DNA from: an uncultured Bacteroidia bacterium
GTDB taxonomy: Bacteria > Bacteroidota > Bacteroidia > Bacteroidales > F082
Assembly (NCBI GenBank): GCA_902800965.1
Contig: CADCGK010000009.1
Span: 1-64,000 of the forward strand
Direction of reading: 5' to 3'
DNA length: 64,000 nt
Within the stretch, counting starts at the first letter, position 1, and each line of letters begins with the position of its first letter. Positions 1 through 7,896 of the stretch are shown here, in pieces. A program made the translations under genes and the position numbers. A model generated the notes under the pieces. It was not told the DNA's origin. It saw only the letters and a program-made list of their open reading frames with translations, and made no database searches.

Positions 1-1
1 C

Positions 2-919
2 TCGCCCGACATCCCGCTGAACGTCAGCCGCTCGTTCCTGCAAAGCGACCAGAACGTGAAGAAAATCTCGACCTACATCACCAAGAAGGTGGCCGAGAAA
101 CTGGAAGAGCTTTTCAAGAAAGACCGCGAGGCCTACGAGAAGAACTGGGACGACATCCGTGTGTTCATCGAATACGGCATGATGAGCGACCCGAAGTTCT
201 ACGAGCGCGCCGAGAAGTTCTTCCTCTTCAAGGACACTGACGACAAATACTACACCATCGAGGAATACAAGACCCTCATTAAGGAAAACCAGACCGACAA
301 GAACAAGGCCCTCGTTTATCTGTATGCCACCGACAAGGACGACCAATACACCAACATCGAGAACGCCAAGGTCAAGGGCTACAACGTCTTGATGATGGAC
401 GGCATCCTAGACCCGCATTTCATCAGCGCCTACGAGCAGAAGGAAGGCGAAAAAGGCGACGACAACCGCGCGATGTTTGCCCGCGTGGACTCCAACACCA
501 TCGACAAACTCATCGTGAAAGACGACAAGGAAGCCGCCTCGGGTCTCGACGACAAGCAGAAGGAGACCGTGAAGGCTGCCTTCGAGAAGGTCATCGACAA
601 GGTGAAGTTCAACGTGGAGTTCAGCAACGAAAGTGCCGAAGCCGCGCCCGTAGAGGTCACCCAAAACGAGTGGATGCGTCGTATGAAGGAGATGGAGCAG
701 ATGGGCGGAGGTCCGATGTCGTTCTACGGCTCGATGCCCGACAGCTACACACTGATGCTCAACACCAACAGTCCCGTCATCACCGGCCTCTTGGACAAGG
801 ACGAAGCCGCTCAAGAAGCCACGATTCGGCAAATCTACGACCTCGCTTTGCTCTCTAAGAACTTGCTAAAGGGCAAGGATTTGAGCGAGTTTGTGAAGCG
901 CAATATGGATCTGTTATAA
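2..919 (+). CDS. htpG: Molecular chaperone HtpG (Hsp90), C-terminal part
   Basis: The 5' end lies outside the window; the frame is open from base 2 and gives about 305 residues to a TAA stop. The visible part opens with SPDIPLNVSRSFLQSDQNVK, the conserved middle-domain segment of bacterial Hsp90 that follows the catalytic-loop region, and continues through the middle and C-terminal dimerisation domains. HtpG is a cytosolic ATP-dependent dimeric chaperone; its ATPase domain is not visible here. The GTG at 56 is internal and is not a start. The C-terminus ends in MDLL without an MEEVD tail, as expected for a bacterial protein. A cluster of REP-like palindromes begins five bases after the stop codon. 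Confidence 0.93.
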   Translation, partial: SPDIPLNVSRSFLQSDQNVKKISTYITKKVAEKLEELFKKDREAYEKNWDDIRVFIEYGMMSDPKFYERAEKFFLFKDTDDKYYTIEEYKTLIKENQTDKNKALVYLYATDKDDQYTNIENAKVKGYNVLMMDGILDPHFISAYEQKEGEKGDDNRAMFARVDSNTIDKLIVKDDKEAASGLDDKQKETVKAAFEKVIDKVKFNVEFSNESAEAAPVEVTQNEWMRRMKEMEQMGGGPMSFYGSMPDSYTLMLNTNSPVITGLLDKDEAAQEATIRQIYDLALLSKNLLKGKDLSEFVKRNMDLL

Positions 920-924
920 AGGCC

Positions 925-1088
925 GCCCCGAAGGGGCAATAGCTACTAAGCCCAGGGCAACGCCCTGGGTTAACGGGCAACGCCCGGATAAATCGAGGAA
1001 ACGCCCGGAAAAATGATTTACGAGAACGATTGAGCCATGTCAACGCCCCGAAGGGGCAACAGTCAACAACCCAGGGCAACGCCCTGGG
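925..1088. repeat. REP-like palindrome cluster (two copies of a bipartite unit)
   Basis: Two kinds of short palindrome alternate. Type A is GCCCCGAAGGGGC (925-937 and 1045-1057) and type B is CCCAGGGCAACGCCCTGGG (951-969 and 1070-1088). A shorter relative, CGGGCAACGCCCG, lies at 974-986. The A-B pair recurs in the same orientation 119-120 bases apart. This is the architecture of REP or BIME elements and lies directly upstream of a Y1 transposase gene. Transcribed palindromes of this kind could also act as terminators or mRNA stabilisers for htpG. Confidence 0.8.
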
Positions 1089-1105
1089 TATAAGCAATCA
1101 AAATC

Positions 1106-1561
1106 ATGTCACAATCGCTCTCCAAAATATACCTACACATCATCTTCCACATCAAAACCTCCAGTCCAGCAATCAAGGAGGAGCATCTGGAACGTGTTCA
1201 CTCCTACATCGGACAACTGGTCAACACCACAGGTTGCCAAACGTTGATTGTTGGCGGCGTTTCCAACCACGTTCACATAGTTTGTCAGCTATCAAAGAAT
1301 GAAACCGTCTCTCATCTTTTGGAAGAGGTCAAGCGGAACAGCAGCCGTTGGATCAAGACCATCGACGACAGATACGGACATTTTGCCTGGCAAGGTGGTT
1401 ACGCCGCTTTTTCAATTAGCGAGTCCGTATTGCCAAAAACAATCAATTATGTGAGGAATCAAAAAGCACACCATGAAAAATCGTCATTTCGGAAGGAGTA
1501 TCTGGATTTTCTGAAGCACTACAAGGTCGAATATGACGAGAGGTATGTGTTTTCTGACTGA
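1106..1561 (+). CDS. IS200/IS605-family Y1 transposase (TnpA-like)
   Basis: This 151-residue single-domain protein has the full length of IS200-type TnpA. It carries the HUH metal-binding motif (H55-V-H57 in NHVHIV), the family segment FAWQGGYAAFSIS near residue 93, and the likely nucleophile Tyr115 in NYVRNQKAHH. Such enzymes cut and rejoin single-stranded DNA at imperfect hairpins, either as an autonomous insertion sequence or as a REP-associated (RAYT) enzyme. The gene sits between REP-like palindromes upstream (925-1088) and oppositely oriented ones downstream (1575-1675), so these may be its substrates. No TnpB or accessory gene is present. All motifs appear intact, so it may be active. 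Confidence 0.88.
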   Translation: MSQSLSKIYLHIIFHIKTSSPAIKEEHLERVHSYIGQLVNTTGCQTLIVGGVSNHVHIVCQLSKNETVSHLLEEVKRNSSRWIKTIDDRYGHFAWQGGYAAFSISESVLPKTINYVRNQKAHHEKSSFRKEYLDFLKHYKVEYDERYVFSD

Positions 1562-1574
1562 CCATAATGCTTTT

Positions 1575-1675
1575 GCCCTTTCAGGGCGAAACCTAAAACC
1601 AATAACGGTTGTCGTGGCATCACATCATTTATCCAGGGCGTTGCCCTGAACTGGTGGCTGTTGCCCTTTCAGGGC
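1575..1675. repeat. REP-like palindromes in opposite orientation, overlapping a coding end
   Basis: GCCCTTTCAGGGC occurs twice (1575-1587 and 1663-1675), and the type B relative CCAGGGCGTTGCCCTG lies at 1633-1648. Read on the - strand, the 1633-1675 copy has the same A-then-B order as the cluster upstream of the transposase, so the two clusters flank it as inverted copies. The second copy forms the last 17 or so codons of the neighbouring - strand gene. Confidence 0.75.
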
Positions 1676-3085
1676 GTCTTTTTCCTCAAAGAATCGGAAT
1701 GGAAAACGATAGTAAACCTCCTCTTCTTCTTCAGGGTACAATTGAGCCCAATGCTTCAAATACCTCTCCATGGCATACTCTTCCTTTAAGTCATTTAGGG
1801 CCTCCATTGCCGATGCCATAACAGTTATATAATCACCGTAAAGCATCTCATCGCCCACCTTGAAGCGGATGATGTAATTCAAATCTTGTCGAATCAAATC
1901 CTTAAATCTTGCTTTGCACTCCTTTCCTTCCGTTGTTACACCATTGATTTCAAATGTCCCTATCCCTTTTGGCATTACAACAATTTGATTAGGAATTTCA
2001 GAAACATCCACAATCCATTTCTGATAAAGCGAATCGTCCAAAAACCGAACAGGTATCCTTAGCGAATGCAAGGATAAAAAAGTATAATACCTGACATCCA
2101 ACTCACGACGTCTAGGCACTACAGCATACTGAATCCTATAGAATCGCATGTCGGCCAGCGCTTGTCTCACCTCATCCACATCCTTCATTTTCACCTTTTT
2201 GTCAATATTCAAACGACAATTCAACAAAGGAAAGTCCGCTTCATTATGGCATAAGCGCCAATCTTCCATAGACTCAGAAAACGCTTTCAGATCAACTGTT
2301 TTGCCATCTACAACAATCAAGCATTTTGATTCCGTCTTGTCTTTGGATTGCACCAAATAGGCATTTTTGGAAAGCGTAGCATGTTCCACTTTTTCTAACG
2401 TTTCCGTTTCAGGCAATTCCAAACTATACCTATGAGGAACATTTCGACTCAAAAAGGCATTGTCGAGTGACTTAAAATCAACCACATTGATTCTTGACAT
2501 GCCAAATGCGAGGACGGCCACAAGCACAGCAGACAAAGCCATCCATTTCACGGTTTTTCTCTTGAATGCTTGCCTCATCGCCACCCATGGATGCAAGAAT
2601 AGAACAATGATGAGCAAAATGAAAAGATGCTTGAAGTCGGGATACAAGGAAAATGCGTAAAAGGCACCAGGAAAGCTGAAAATGCAGAACCAACATAATA
2701 AGACCTTCGCAAACCAATACAAGAAATACCAATTCAGATTACGCTGGCCGTTGACAATCTGCACCGCCGAACGATGTCTCTGCTCGAAAAATCTTCTTGG
2801 CCCGTCAAACCAATAAGCCAAGCAAAACGACTGGGCAAGGAGAGTCGAAACAAAAGCGAAAAACAACTGATAGAATGAGCGTTCCTTTTCACTTGGCACC
2901 CAAATGTCAAACTCTGGCGTTACCGTCATCAGGCGAAAAGCCTCCAACATGGCACAAGAAAAGAAATAGAACACAAACGACATGAGAAGTGCCATCACAA
3001 CTCCCGACACCAACTTAAAGGTCGACAAGCGAGAACGCAGCGGATGCCAAAAAGCAGTTGCCATTGCCTTCAAAACTCTTTTCAT
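1625..3085 (-). CDS. Multi-pass membrane protein of unknown function with ExbD-like segment
   Basis: The 486-residue protein has four probable membrane helices in its first 190 residues (about 25-50, 70-95, 118-150 and 170-195) and a soluble C-terminal half. One stretch of that half (CRLNIDKKVKMKDVDEVRQ and onwards) resembles the beta-alpha fold segment of ExbD/TolR proteins, but there is no overall match to that family and no ExbB neighbour. I do not recognise the protein as a whole. The final 17 or so residues (DALKGQQPPVQGNALDK) are translated from a REP-like element, so the ancestral gene probably ended earlier. It is divergent from the TPM gene at 3269. Confidence 0.7.
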   Translation of the reverse strand: MKRVLKAMATAFWHPLRSRLSTFKLVSGVVMALLMSFVFYFFSCAMLEAFRLMTVTPEFDIWVPSEKERSFYQLFFAFVSTLLAQSFCLAYWFDGPRRFFEQRHRSAVQIVNGQRNLNWYFLYWFAKVLLCWFCIFSFPGAFYAFSLYPDFKHLFILLIIVLFLHPWVAMRQAFKRKTVKWMALSAVLVAVLAFGMSRINVVDFKSLDNAFLSRNVPHRYSLELPETETLEKVEHATLSKNAYLVQSKDKTESKCLIVVDGKTVDLKAFSESMEDWRLCHNEADFPLLNCRLNIDKKVKMKDVDEVRQALADMRFYRIQYAVVPRRRELDVRYYTFLSLHSLRIPVRFLDDSLYQKWIVDVSEIPNQIVVMPKGIGTFEINGVTTEGKECKARFKDLIRQDLNYIIRFKVGDEMLYGDYITVMASAMEALNDLKEEYAMERYLKHWAQLYPEEEEEVYYRFPFRFFEEKDALKGQQPPVQGNALDK

Positions 3086-3217
3086 ATCGTTTCCATTTTA
3101 GTGGTTTGACATTGCAAAGAAACAAAATTTTAAGCAAAATACTTGTGTTTTGAAATACTACATTTGGCCATCGACGAAACCGAAGTGGGCTTTGGAAACA
3201 AAATCCTTTTGTGGATG

Positions 3218-3249
3218 TTTGGATTACTTTATTAAAATTATTATTTTTG
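3218..3249 (+). promoter_or_regulatory. Bacteroidetes-type promoter of the TPM gene pair
   Basis: TTTG at 3218-3221 (-33 element) is followed after 20 bases by TATTTTTG at 3242-3249, matching the -7 consensus TAnnTTTG. The ATG lies 19 bases downstream. Confidence 0.7.
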
Positions 3250-3268
3250 CCATCAAAAGAACGAGATC

Positions 3269-3712
3269 ATGTCCAACGCCATCACCATATTGAACCACGA
3301 GGAAGACCAACGCGTTGTTGAGGCTATCAAACAGGCCGAACACAACACCTCGGGGGAGATCAAAGTGCATATCGAGAACCACTGCAAAGGCGATGTGGAG
3401 CAGCGCAGTCTCTTTGTCTTCAAACGCTTGAAGCTCAATGAGACCAAACTTCGCAACGGTGTGCTCATCTATCTGGCCATCAAAGACCGCAAGTTCGCCA
3501 TCCTCGGCGACGAAGGCATCGACAAGGTGGTGGGAGATGGTTTTTGGAACGATGTCAAGGATTTGATGCTGCAATCCTTCAAAGAAGGCCGCTTTGCCGA
3601 AGGACTTGAATATGGCATACTCCGATGTGGAGAGAAACTCAAGACCTATTTCCCCTATCAATCCGATGACGTCAACGAGATTCCTGACGAGATATCCTAT
3701 GAAAACAACTGA
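3269..3712 (+). CDS. TPM-domain protein, small cytosolic type
   Basis: This 147-residue protein is a single TPM domain (the TLP18.3/Psb32/MOLO-1 fold) without signal peptide or membrane segment. Typical elements include the early EAIKQAEHNTSGEIKVHIE strand-helix region and NGVLIYLAIKDRKFAILGDEG in the core. Related proteins are called TPM_phosphatase, but activity in bacteria is largely unproven. It is the first gene of a pair: the next gene encodes a secreted, membrane-anchored TPM protein and starts inside this gene's 3' end (14-base overlap), indicating translational coupling. In Bacteroidetes such pairs often follow lemA; no lemA is seen here. Confidence 0.85.
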   Translation: MSNAITILNHEEDQRVVEAIKQAEHNTSGEIKVHIENHCKGDVEQRSLFVFKRLKLNETKLRNGVLIYLAIKDRKFAILGDEGIDKVVGDGFWNDVKDLMLQSFKEGRFAEGLEYGILRCGEKLKTYFPYQSDDVNEIPDEISYENN

Positions 3713-4478
3713 GAAACGACATATCATCCTCTGGTGCCTGCTCCTTGTCGTGTTGCTATTGGGCACGACCCTGAAAGCCCAATTGCCGAGTCCCCCCTAC
3801 CCACCTCGTCTCGTAAACGACTATACTGGCACTTTGAGCGCCTCGCAAATCAGCACGTTGGAACAAAAGCTGGTGGCCTACAACGACAGCACCTCCACCC
3901 AGATTTTGGTACTACTCGTCAACGATTTACAGGGCTACAGCATTGAGCAGTATGCCACCGAAATCGGACATAGCTGGGGCGTGGGACAAAAAGGCAAAAA
4001 CAACGGCGTCGTCATCCTCGTCAAGCCAAAGAATGGCAGCGAGCGCGGACAGGTAAACATCAGTCCCGGTTATGGATTGGAGTCCTACATCGCCGACGCC
4101 ACCGCCAAGCGCATCATCGAAAAAGAGATGATCCCCGCTTTCAAAGAAAATGACTACTACACTGGCATCGACAACGCGGTCAATGTAATTATGGGTCTCT
4201 GTTCAGGCCAGTTCAGCCAGGACGAATATGCCGACGACGGATTCCCCTTATGGCTGATCATCCTCTTTATCATTGCCATCATAATCATCCTCAGCAAGTT
4301 CTCCGACAACAATGGCCAGAACTACTCTGGTGGCGGACACCGCACCATCTGGATTCCCATGGGAGGCGGCTTTGGTGGCGGCGGTTTCGGAGGAGGCTTC
4401 GGAGGAGGTGGCAGCGGAGGCTTTGGTGGCTTCGGCGGTGGCGGCTTTGGCGGAGGAGGAGCCAGCGGAAGTTGGTAG
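3699..4478 (+). CDS. YgcG-like TPM-domain membrane protein with Gly-rich tail
   Basis: The 259-residue protein starts at the ATG at 3699, because a signal peptide (MKTTEKRH then a Leu/Val-rich core ending LKAQ) follows at once; longer in-frame starts would bury it. After the signal comes a TPM domain (about residues 30-165, including QILVLLVNDLQGYSIEQYA), a membrane helix (about 184-203, PLWLIILFIIAIIIILSKF), and a low-complexity tail of GGGFGGG repeats ending GGASGSW. This architecture is that of the YgcG family, with the TPM domain outside the cytoplasm. A heptameric DNA repeat begins at the stop codon. Confidence 0.9.
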   Translation: MKTTEKRHIILWCLLLVVLLLGTTLKAQLPSPPYPPRLVNDYTGTLSASQISTLEQKLVAYNDSTSTQILVLLVNDLQGYSIEQYATEIGHSWGVGQKGKNNGVVILVKPKNGSERGQVNISPGYGLESYIADATAKRIIEKEMIPAFKENDYYTGIDNAVNVIMGLCSGQFSQDEYADDGFPLWLIILFIIAIIIILSKFSDNNGQNYSGGGHRTIWIPMGGGFGGGGFGGGFGGGGSGGFGGFGGGGFGGGGASGSW

Positions 4479-4501
4479 TTAGGAGTGAGGAGTTAGGAGT
4501 G
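4478..4501. repeat. Heptameric tandem repeat (GTTAGGA/GTGAGGA)
   Basis: Three 7-base units (GTTAGGA, GTGAGGA, GTTAGGA) and a partial fourth begin at the last base of the preceding stop codon. A similar heptamer array occurs at 6738-6779, also at gene ends. Function unknown. Confidence 0.7.
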
Positions 4502-4545
4502 AAATTATTAACAAATACCCTGAAGGGGTTAAAGATCGATAAAAG

Positions 4546-6054
4546 ATGAACAAACAGGATTTAGAACAAATCAAGGAACGCAACGTCACTGAAGAACAAG
4601 TGGAACGTCAGGTTGCCCAACTGAAACGCGGCACCACCTTTGTAAAACTCATACGCCCCGCAACCATCGGCGACGGCATCCTCAAGATGAGTCCCGAACA
4701 AGTCGATGAGATGAACCAAACCTTCGACGCTGACAAGGAATACTACCAGTTTACCAAGTTTGTACCCGCATCAGGAGCTGCTTCTCGCATGTTCAAGGAC
4801 TTGTTTGCCTTTATCGAGAACGGCGTGGAGACCAAGTTCACTGAGATTTTCTTTGCCCACATCCACAGTTTCGCCTTTTTCGACGACCTCAACGAAGCCG
4901 TCAAAAAACTCTATGGTCACGACATTGACAACATGGTGAAAGAAGGGCGCCAGGTGGATGTCGTGAAAGCCCTTTTGCTTGACGAAGGCCTTGGTTACGG
5001 CAAGCTGCCAAAAGCACTGCTCAAGTTCCATCATTACGAGCATTTCAACCGACTGGCATTGGAAGAGCATCTCGTGGAAGCCGCACGTTACGCCACCAGC
5101 AACGACGGCACTGCCAGACTTCACTTCACGGTATCACCCGAACACGAACAGCCTTTCAAGGACACCGTCGCTCGCTTAATCGACAGCTATGAAAAGCAAT
5201 ACGGCGTCAGATACGACATCAGCTATTCCTGCCAGAAGCCGTCCACCGACACGGTTGCCATCGATGCTGAGGGCAACCTGTTCCGGGAAAGTAACGGAAA
5301 ACTGTTGTTCCGCCCCGGAGGCCACGGTGCCCTTATCGAGAATCTTAACGACCTCGGTCAAGAGATCGTCTTCATAAAAAACATCGACAATATTGTACCC
5401 GAGACCCGCATGGAGGCCACTGTCACCTACAAGAAAGTGTTGGCCGGGCTTCTATTACGATTGCAACAGCAGAGCTTCGAATATCTCGAGATGCTTGACA
5501 ACGGCGACGTCACTGAAGAAGACCTGCGAGAGATCATGGCCTTTGCCAAAGAGCAGCTGATGATCGAAATTCCTGGTTTTGTAGAGCAATACGACATTTA
5601 CGAAAAGACCGACTTCCTCTATGGGTGCCTGAACCGACCCATGCGTGTTTGCGGCATGGTAAAGAACGAGGGCGAACCCGGAGGCGGTCCCTTCTGGGTG
5701 AAGAACATGGACGATGAGATCTCGTTGCAGATCATCGAGTCCTCCCAGATCGACCACAACAAAGAAGACCAGGAAGCAATCTTCAAAGGCTCCACCCATT
5801 TCAACCCCGTGGATCTGGTGTGCGGCTGCTGGAACTATAAAGGCGAGGCTTTCAACCTGACCGATTATGTGGATCCAAACACCGGCTTCGTCTCCAGCAA
5901 GTCGAAAGACGGCCGTGAGTTGAAAGCCTTGGAGTTGCCTGGCCTTTGGAACGGCGCCATGGCCGACTGGATCACCGTCTTCGTGGAAGTCCCGATCGAG
6001 ACCTTCAACCCCGTCAAGACCGTGAATGACCTTTTGAAACCGATGCACAACTAA
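4546..6054 (+). CDS. DUF4301 family protein
   Basis: The 502-residue cytosolic protein matches the Bacteroidetes DUF4301 family in length and in landmarks such as KFVPASGAASRMFKDL near residue 70, LFRPGGHGALIENLNDL near 255 and FLYGCLNRPMRVCGMVKNEG near 350. The glycine-rich SGAASRMF and FRPGGHGAL segments recall sugar-nucleotide-binding loops of nucleotidyltransferase-like folds, but no function is established. There is no signal peptide or membrane segment. It is followed nine bases later by an FtsE-like ATPase gene on the same strand, so the two are probably cotranscribed. Confidence 0.85.
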   Translation: MNKQDLEQIKERNVTEEQVERQVAQLKRGTTFVKLIRPATIGDGILKMSPEQVDEMNQTFDADKEYYQFTKFVPASGAASRMFKDLFAFIENGVETKFTEIFFAHIHSFAFFDDLNEAVKKLYGHDIDNMVKEGRQVDVVKALLLDEGLGYGKLPKALLKFHHYEHFNRLALEEHLVEAARYATSNDGTARLHFTVSPEHEQPFKDTVARLIDSYEKQYGVRYDISYSCQKPSTDTVAIDAEGNLFRESNGKLLFRPGGHGALIENLNDLGQEIVFIKNIDNIVPETRMEATVTYKKVLAGLLLRLQQQSFEYLEMLDNGDVTEEDLREIMAFAKEQLMIEIPGFVEQYDIYEKTDFLYGCLNRPMRVCGMVKNEGEPGGGPFWVKNMDDEISLQIIESSQIDHNKEDQEAIFKGSTHFNPVDLVCGCWNYKGEAFNLTDYVDPNTGFVSSKSKDGRELKALELPGLWNGAMADWITVFVEVPIETFNPVKTVNDLLKPMHN

Positions 6055-6063
6055 ACAAGCACC

Positions 6064-6738
6064 ATGGACACCATCATCGAACTAAAGAACGCCACCATCT
6101 ACCAGCGCGACAATGTTGTGCTTTCCGATGTCACCTTCAGCATCGGGAAAGGAGAGTTCGTCTATCTTATTGGCAGGACCGGCAGCGGCAAGTCATCGCT
6201 ATTAAAGACCCTCTACGCCGAACTTCCCGCCAACGAAGGCATCGTCAACGTGGCTGGCTTTGACCTGACGGGAATACGTCGCAAAGACATTCCATTTTTA
6301 CGTCGAAAACTCGGCATCGTGTTTCAGGACTTCCAACTTCTAGACGACAGAACCGTAGAAGCCAATCTCGAGTTCGTGCTCAAAGCTACAGGTTGGTACG
6401 ACGAAGACGAAATCAGTAACCGCATCAATTTAGTCTTGGATAAGGTAGGCTTGAAGGACAAGCACAAGAACATGCCATATAACCTCTCTGGAGGCGAACG
6501 TCAAGGCGTCGCCATCGCCCGTGCCTTGCTCAACAACCCTGATGTCATCTTGGCCGACGAGCCCACTGGCAACCTCGACCCCGAGACCGCCCTCGACGTG
6601 CTCAAAATGCTGTTGAGAATCGCCGACAGCGGCACCGCCGTGCTCATGGCAACCCATAACTACGGCCTCATTCAGAAATATCCTGGCAGAATTCTCAAGT
6701 GCGAGAACCATCAGTTGATTTGTTCGAGGGTGGAGTGA
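6064..6738 (+). CDS. ftsE: FtsE-like ABC transporter ATP-binding protein
   Basis: The 224-residue protein is one ABC ATPase domain with Walker [10 protein letters not shown] (about residues 38-46), a Q-loop in VFQDFQLL, the signature LSGGE, Walker [13 protein letters not shown] and the switch His in MATHNYG. The Q-loop context and length fit the FtsE/LolD branch, and most Bacteroidetes copies are named FtsE. FtsE with the membrane protein FtsX controls peptidoglycan hydrolases at the division septum. No ftsX lies next to it in this window, so the assignment rests on sequence type alone; a LolD-like or macrolide-exporter ATPase is the alternative. Confidence 0.8.
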   Translation: MDTIIELKNATIYQRDNVVLSDVTFSIGKGEFVYLIGRTGSGKSSLLKTLYAELPANEGIVNVAGFDLTGIRRKDIPFLRRKLGIVFQDFQLLDDRTVEANLEFVLKATGWYDEDEISNRINLVLDKVGLKDKHKNMPYNLSGGERQGVAIARALLNNPDVILADEPTGNLDPETALDVLKMLLRIADSGTAVLMATHNYGLIQKYPGRILKCENHQLICSRVE

Positions 6739-6779
6739 GGTGAGAGGTTAGAGGTGAGAGGTGAGAGGTGAGAGGTTAA
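6738..6779. repeat. Heptameric tandem repeat (AGGTGAG/AGGTTAG), six units
   Basis: Six consecutive 7-base units run from the last base of the FtsE-like gene's stop codon: AGGTGAG, AGGTTAG, three AGGTGAG, then AGGTTAA. The array lies between convergent genes and encodes the last residues (SPLTSHL) of the - strand glycosyltransferase. Confidence 0.8.
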
Positions 6780-7896
6780 AGATGGTGTTGATGATTAACT
6801 GGGCGTTGGAATCATTTTGATAGAGTTCCTTCATGGCTTCATCACGTTCCTCAATGTCGTCCTCTGTAAAATCCTCTGACATCAAACGATTGATCTCTTC
6901 GATGAACCGATCCGGCGTCTCAGCCACCACACAAAGACCACCTAACGAGGTCCCTCGAACCATATCCTCGTTAACAAGGCAGAACCGGCCGTTATACAAG
7001 GCATTCAGCAATTTCAACTTCAAACCCGTAGGCTGATCTGTCACCATCACATTGATTTGGGCATTGCGGATGAGGTCAATCATCTCGGCGTCTCCAAGAT
7101 TAGCTTTGAGTGATATATGCGCATAGGGCTCACACAGTTTCAGCAAACTCTCAGGAGGATTCAAACCGGCGATAACACAAGGTATTTCCATAGCTGAAAA
7201 CACATTCTCAATCAACCACTCGGCTGCTTTTTTGTTTTCCGCCACGGATAGGTTACCATGATACAGCACATAATCGCCTCGGCCTATCTCAGAGCAAACT
7301 TTACTCAAAGCGCTAAAGCCTGGAACAACGGTCGCATGGCCATACCTCGCATTGAAATACTCCGCGTCCTTCTGCGTGATGGCGAAGATGCCTGCGGCTT
7401 TTTTCAACACGGGTTCATAACGTCTCAACTTCCGCGACTCCATCCGATAGAACCAACGTTTCCAGAAAGTCGATTCAGACTCTGCTAGCAATTGATAATA
7501 CTCATGTTCAATGTTATGCGCCCTGACAAAGATCTTGCGACTTTTCAACCTATTGTCATTCAAAACGGCTGTAGTATGCAAGCCCTCACAAAGGATAGGA
7601 TAATCGTCTTTTAACAGATCTTGTATCAAAGCCTCGGAACGTCTGGATGCCACTACGTAGGGCTCACGGCTAAACTGTTTCCAAAAAGAAGTGTTCCTTT
7701 TATAGTACTTCACCTCATGACAACGGCCGAGCACTTCAGCCTCTCCCCTGCCATATTCAAAACAATGCAGATGCACCTTCACGCCAGCTTCCGACAAGGC
7801 CTTGATGCGGTAAAACACATCAATCACGCCACCATAGTTGGCGGGATAAGGCACATCGAACGATATGACATGTAGGTGATAATCAGAGTCATTCAT
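6748..7896 (-). CDS. Glycosyltransferase, GT4-like
   Basis: The product is about 382 residues, a cytosolic GT-B glycosyltransferase. The N-terminus has the donor/acceptor-domain opening HVISFDVPYPANYGGVIDV, where the glycine loop is typical of GT4-like enzymes, and the C-terminal half has GLKLKLLNALYNGRFCLVN, the usual nucleotide-sugar-binding region. I chose the ATG at 7896, which overlaps the upstream stop as ATGAATGA; an in-frame ATG at 7914 would add six residues. The gene follows another glycosyltransferase in one operon. Substrate unknown; envelope polysaccharide or lipid glycosylation is likely. The last codons come from a heptamer repeat. Confidence 0.82.
   Translation of the reverse strand: MNDSDYHLHVISFDVPYPANYGGVIDVFYRIKALSEAGVKVHLHCFEYGRGEAEVLGRCHEVKYYKRNTSFWKQFSREPYVVASRRSEALIQDLLKDDYPILCEGLHTTAVLNDNRLKSRKIFVRAHNIEHEYYQLLAESESTFWKRWFYRMESRKLRRYEPVLKKAAGIFAITQKDAEYFNARYGHATVVPGFSALSKVCSEIGRGDYVLYHGNLSVAENKKAAEWLIENVFSAMEIPCVIAGLNPPESLLKLCEPYAHISLKANLGDAEMIDLIRNAQINVMVTDQPTGLKLKLLNALYNGRFCLVNEDMVRGTSLGGLCVVAETPDRFIEEINRLMSEDFTEDDIEERDEAMKELYQNDSNAQLIINTIFNLSPLTSHL

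Noticed and set aside
3269..4478. LemA operon
   Set aside because: TPM/YgcG pairs often follow lemA, but the upstream gene is divergent and unrelated to LemA.
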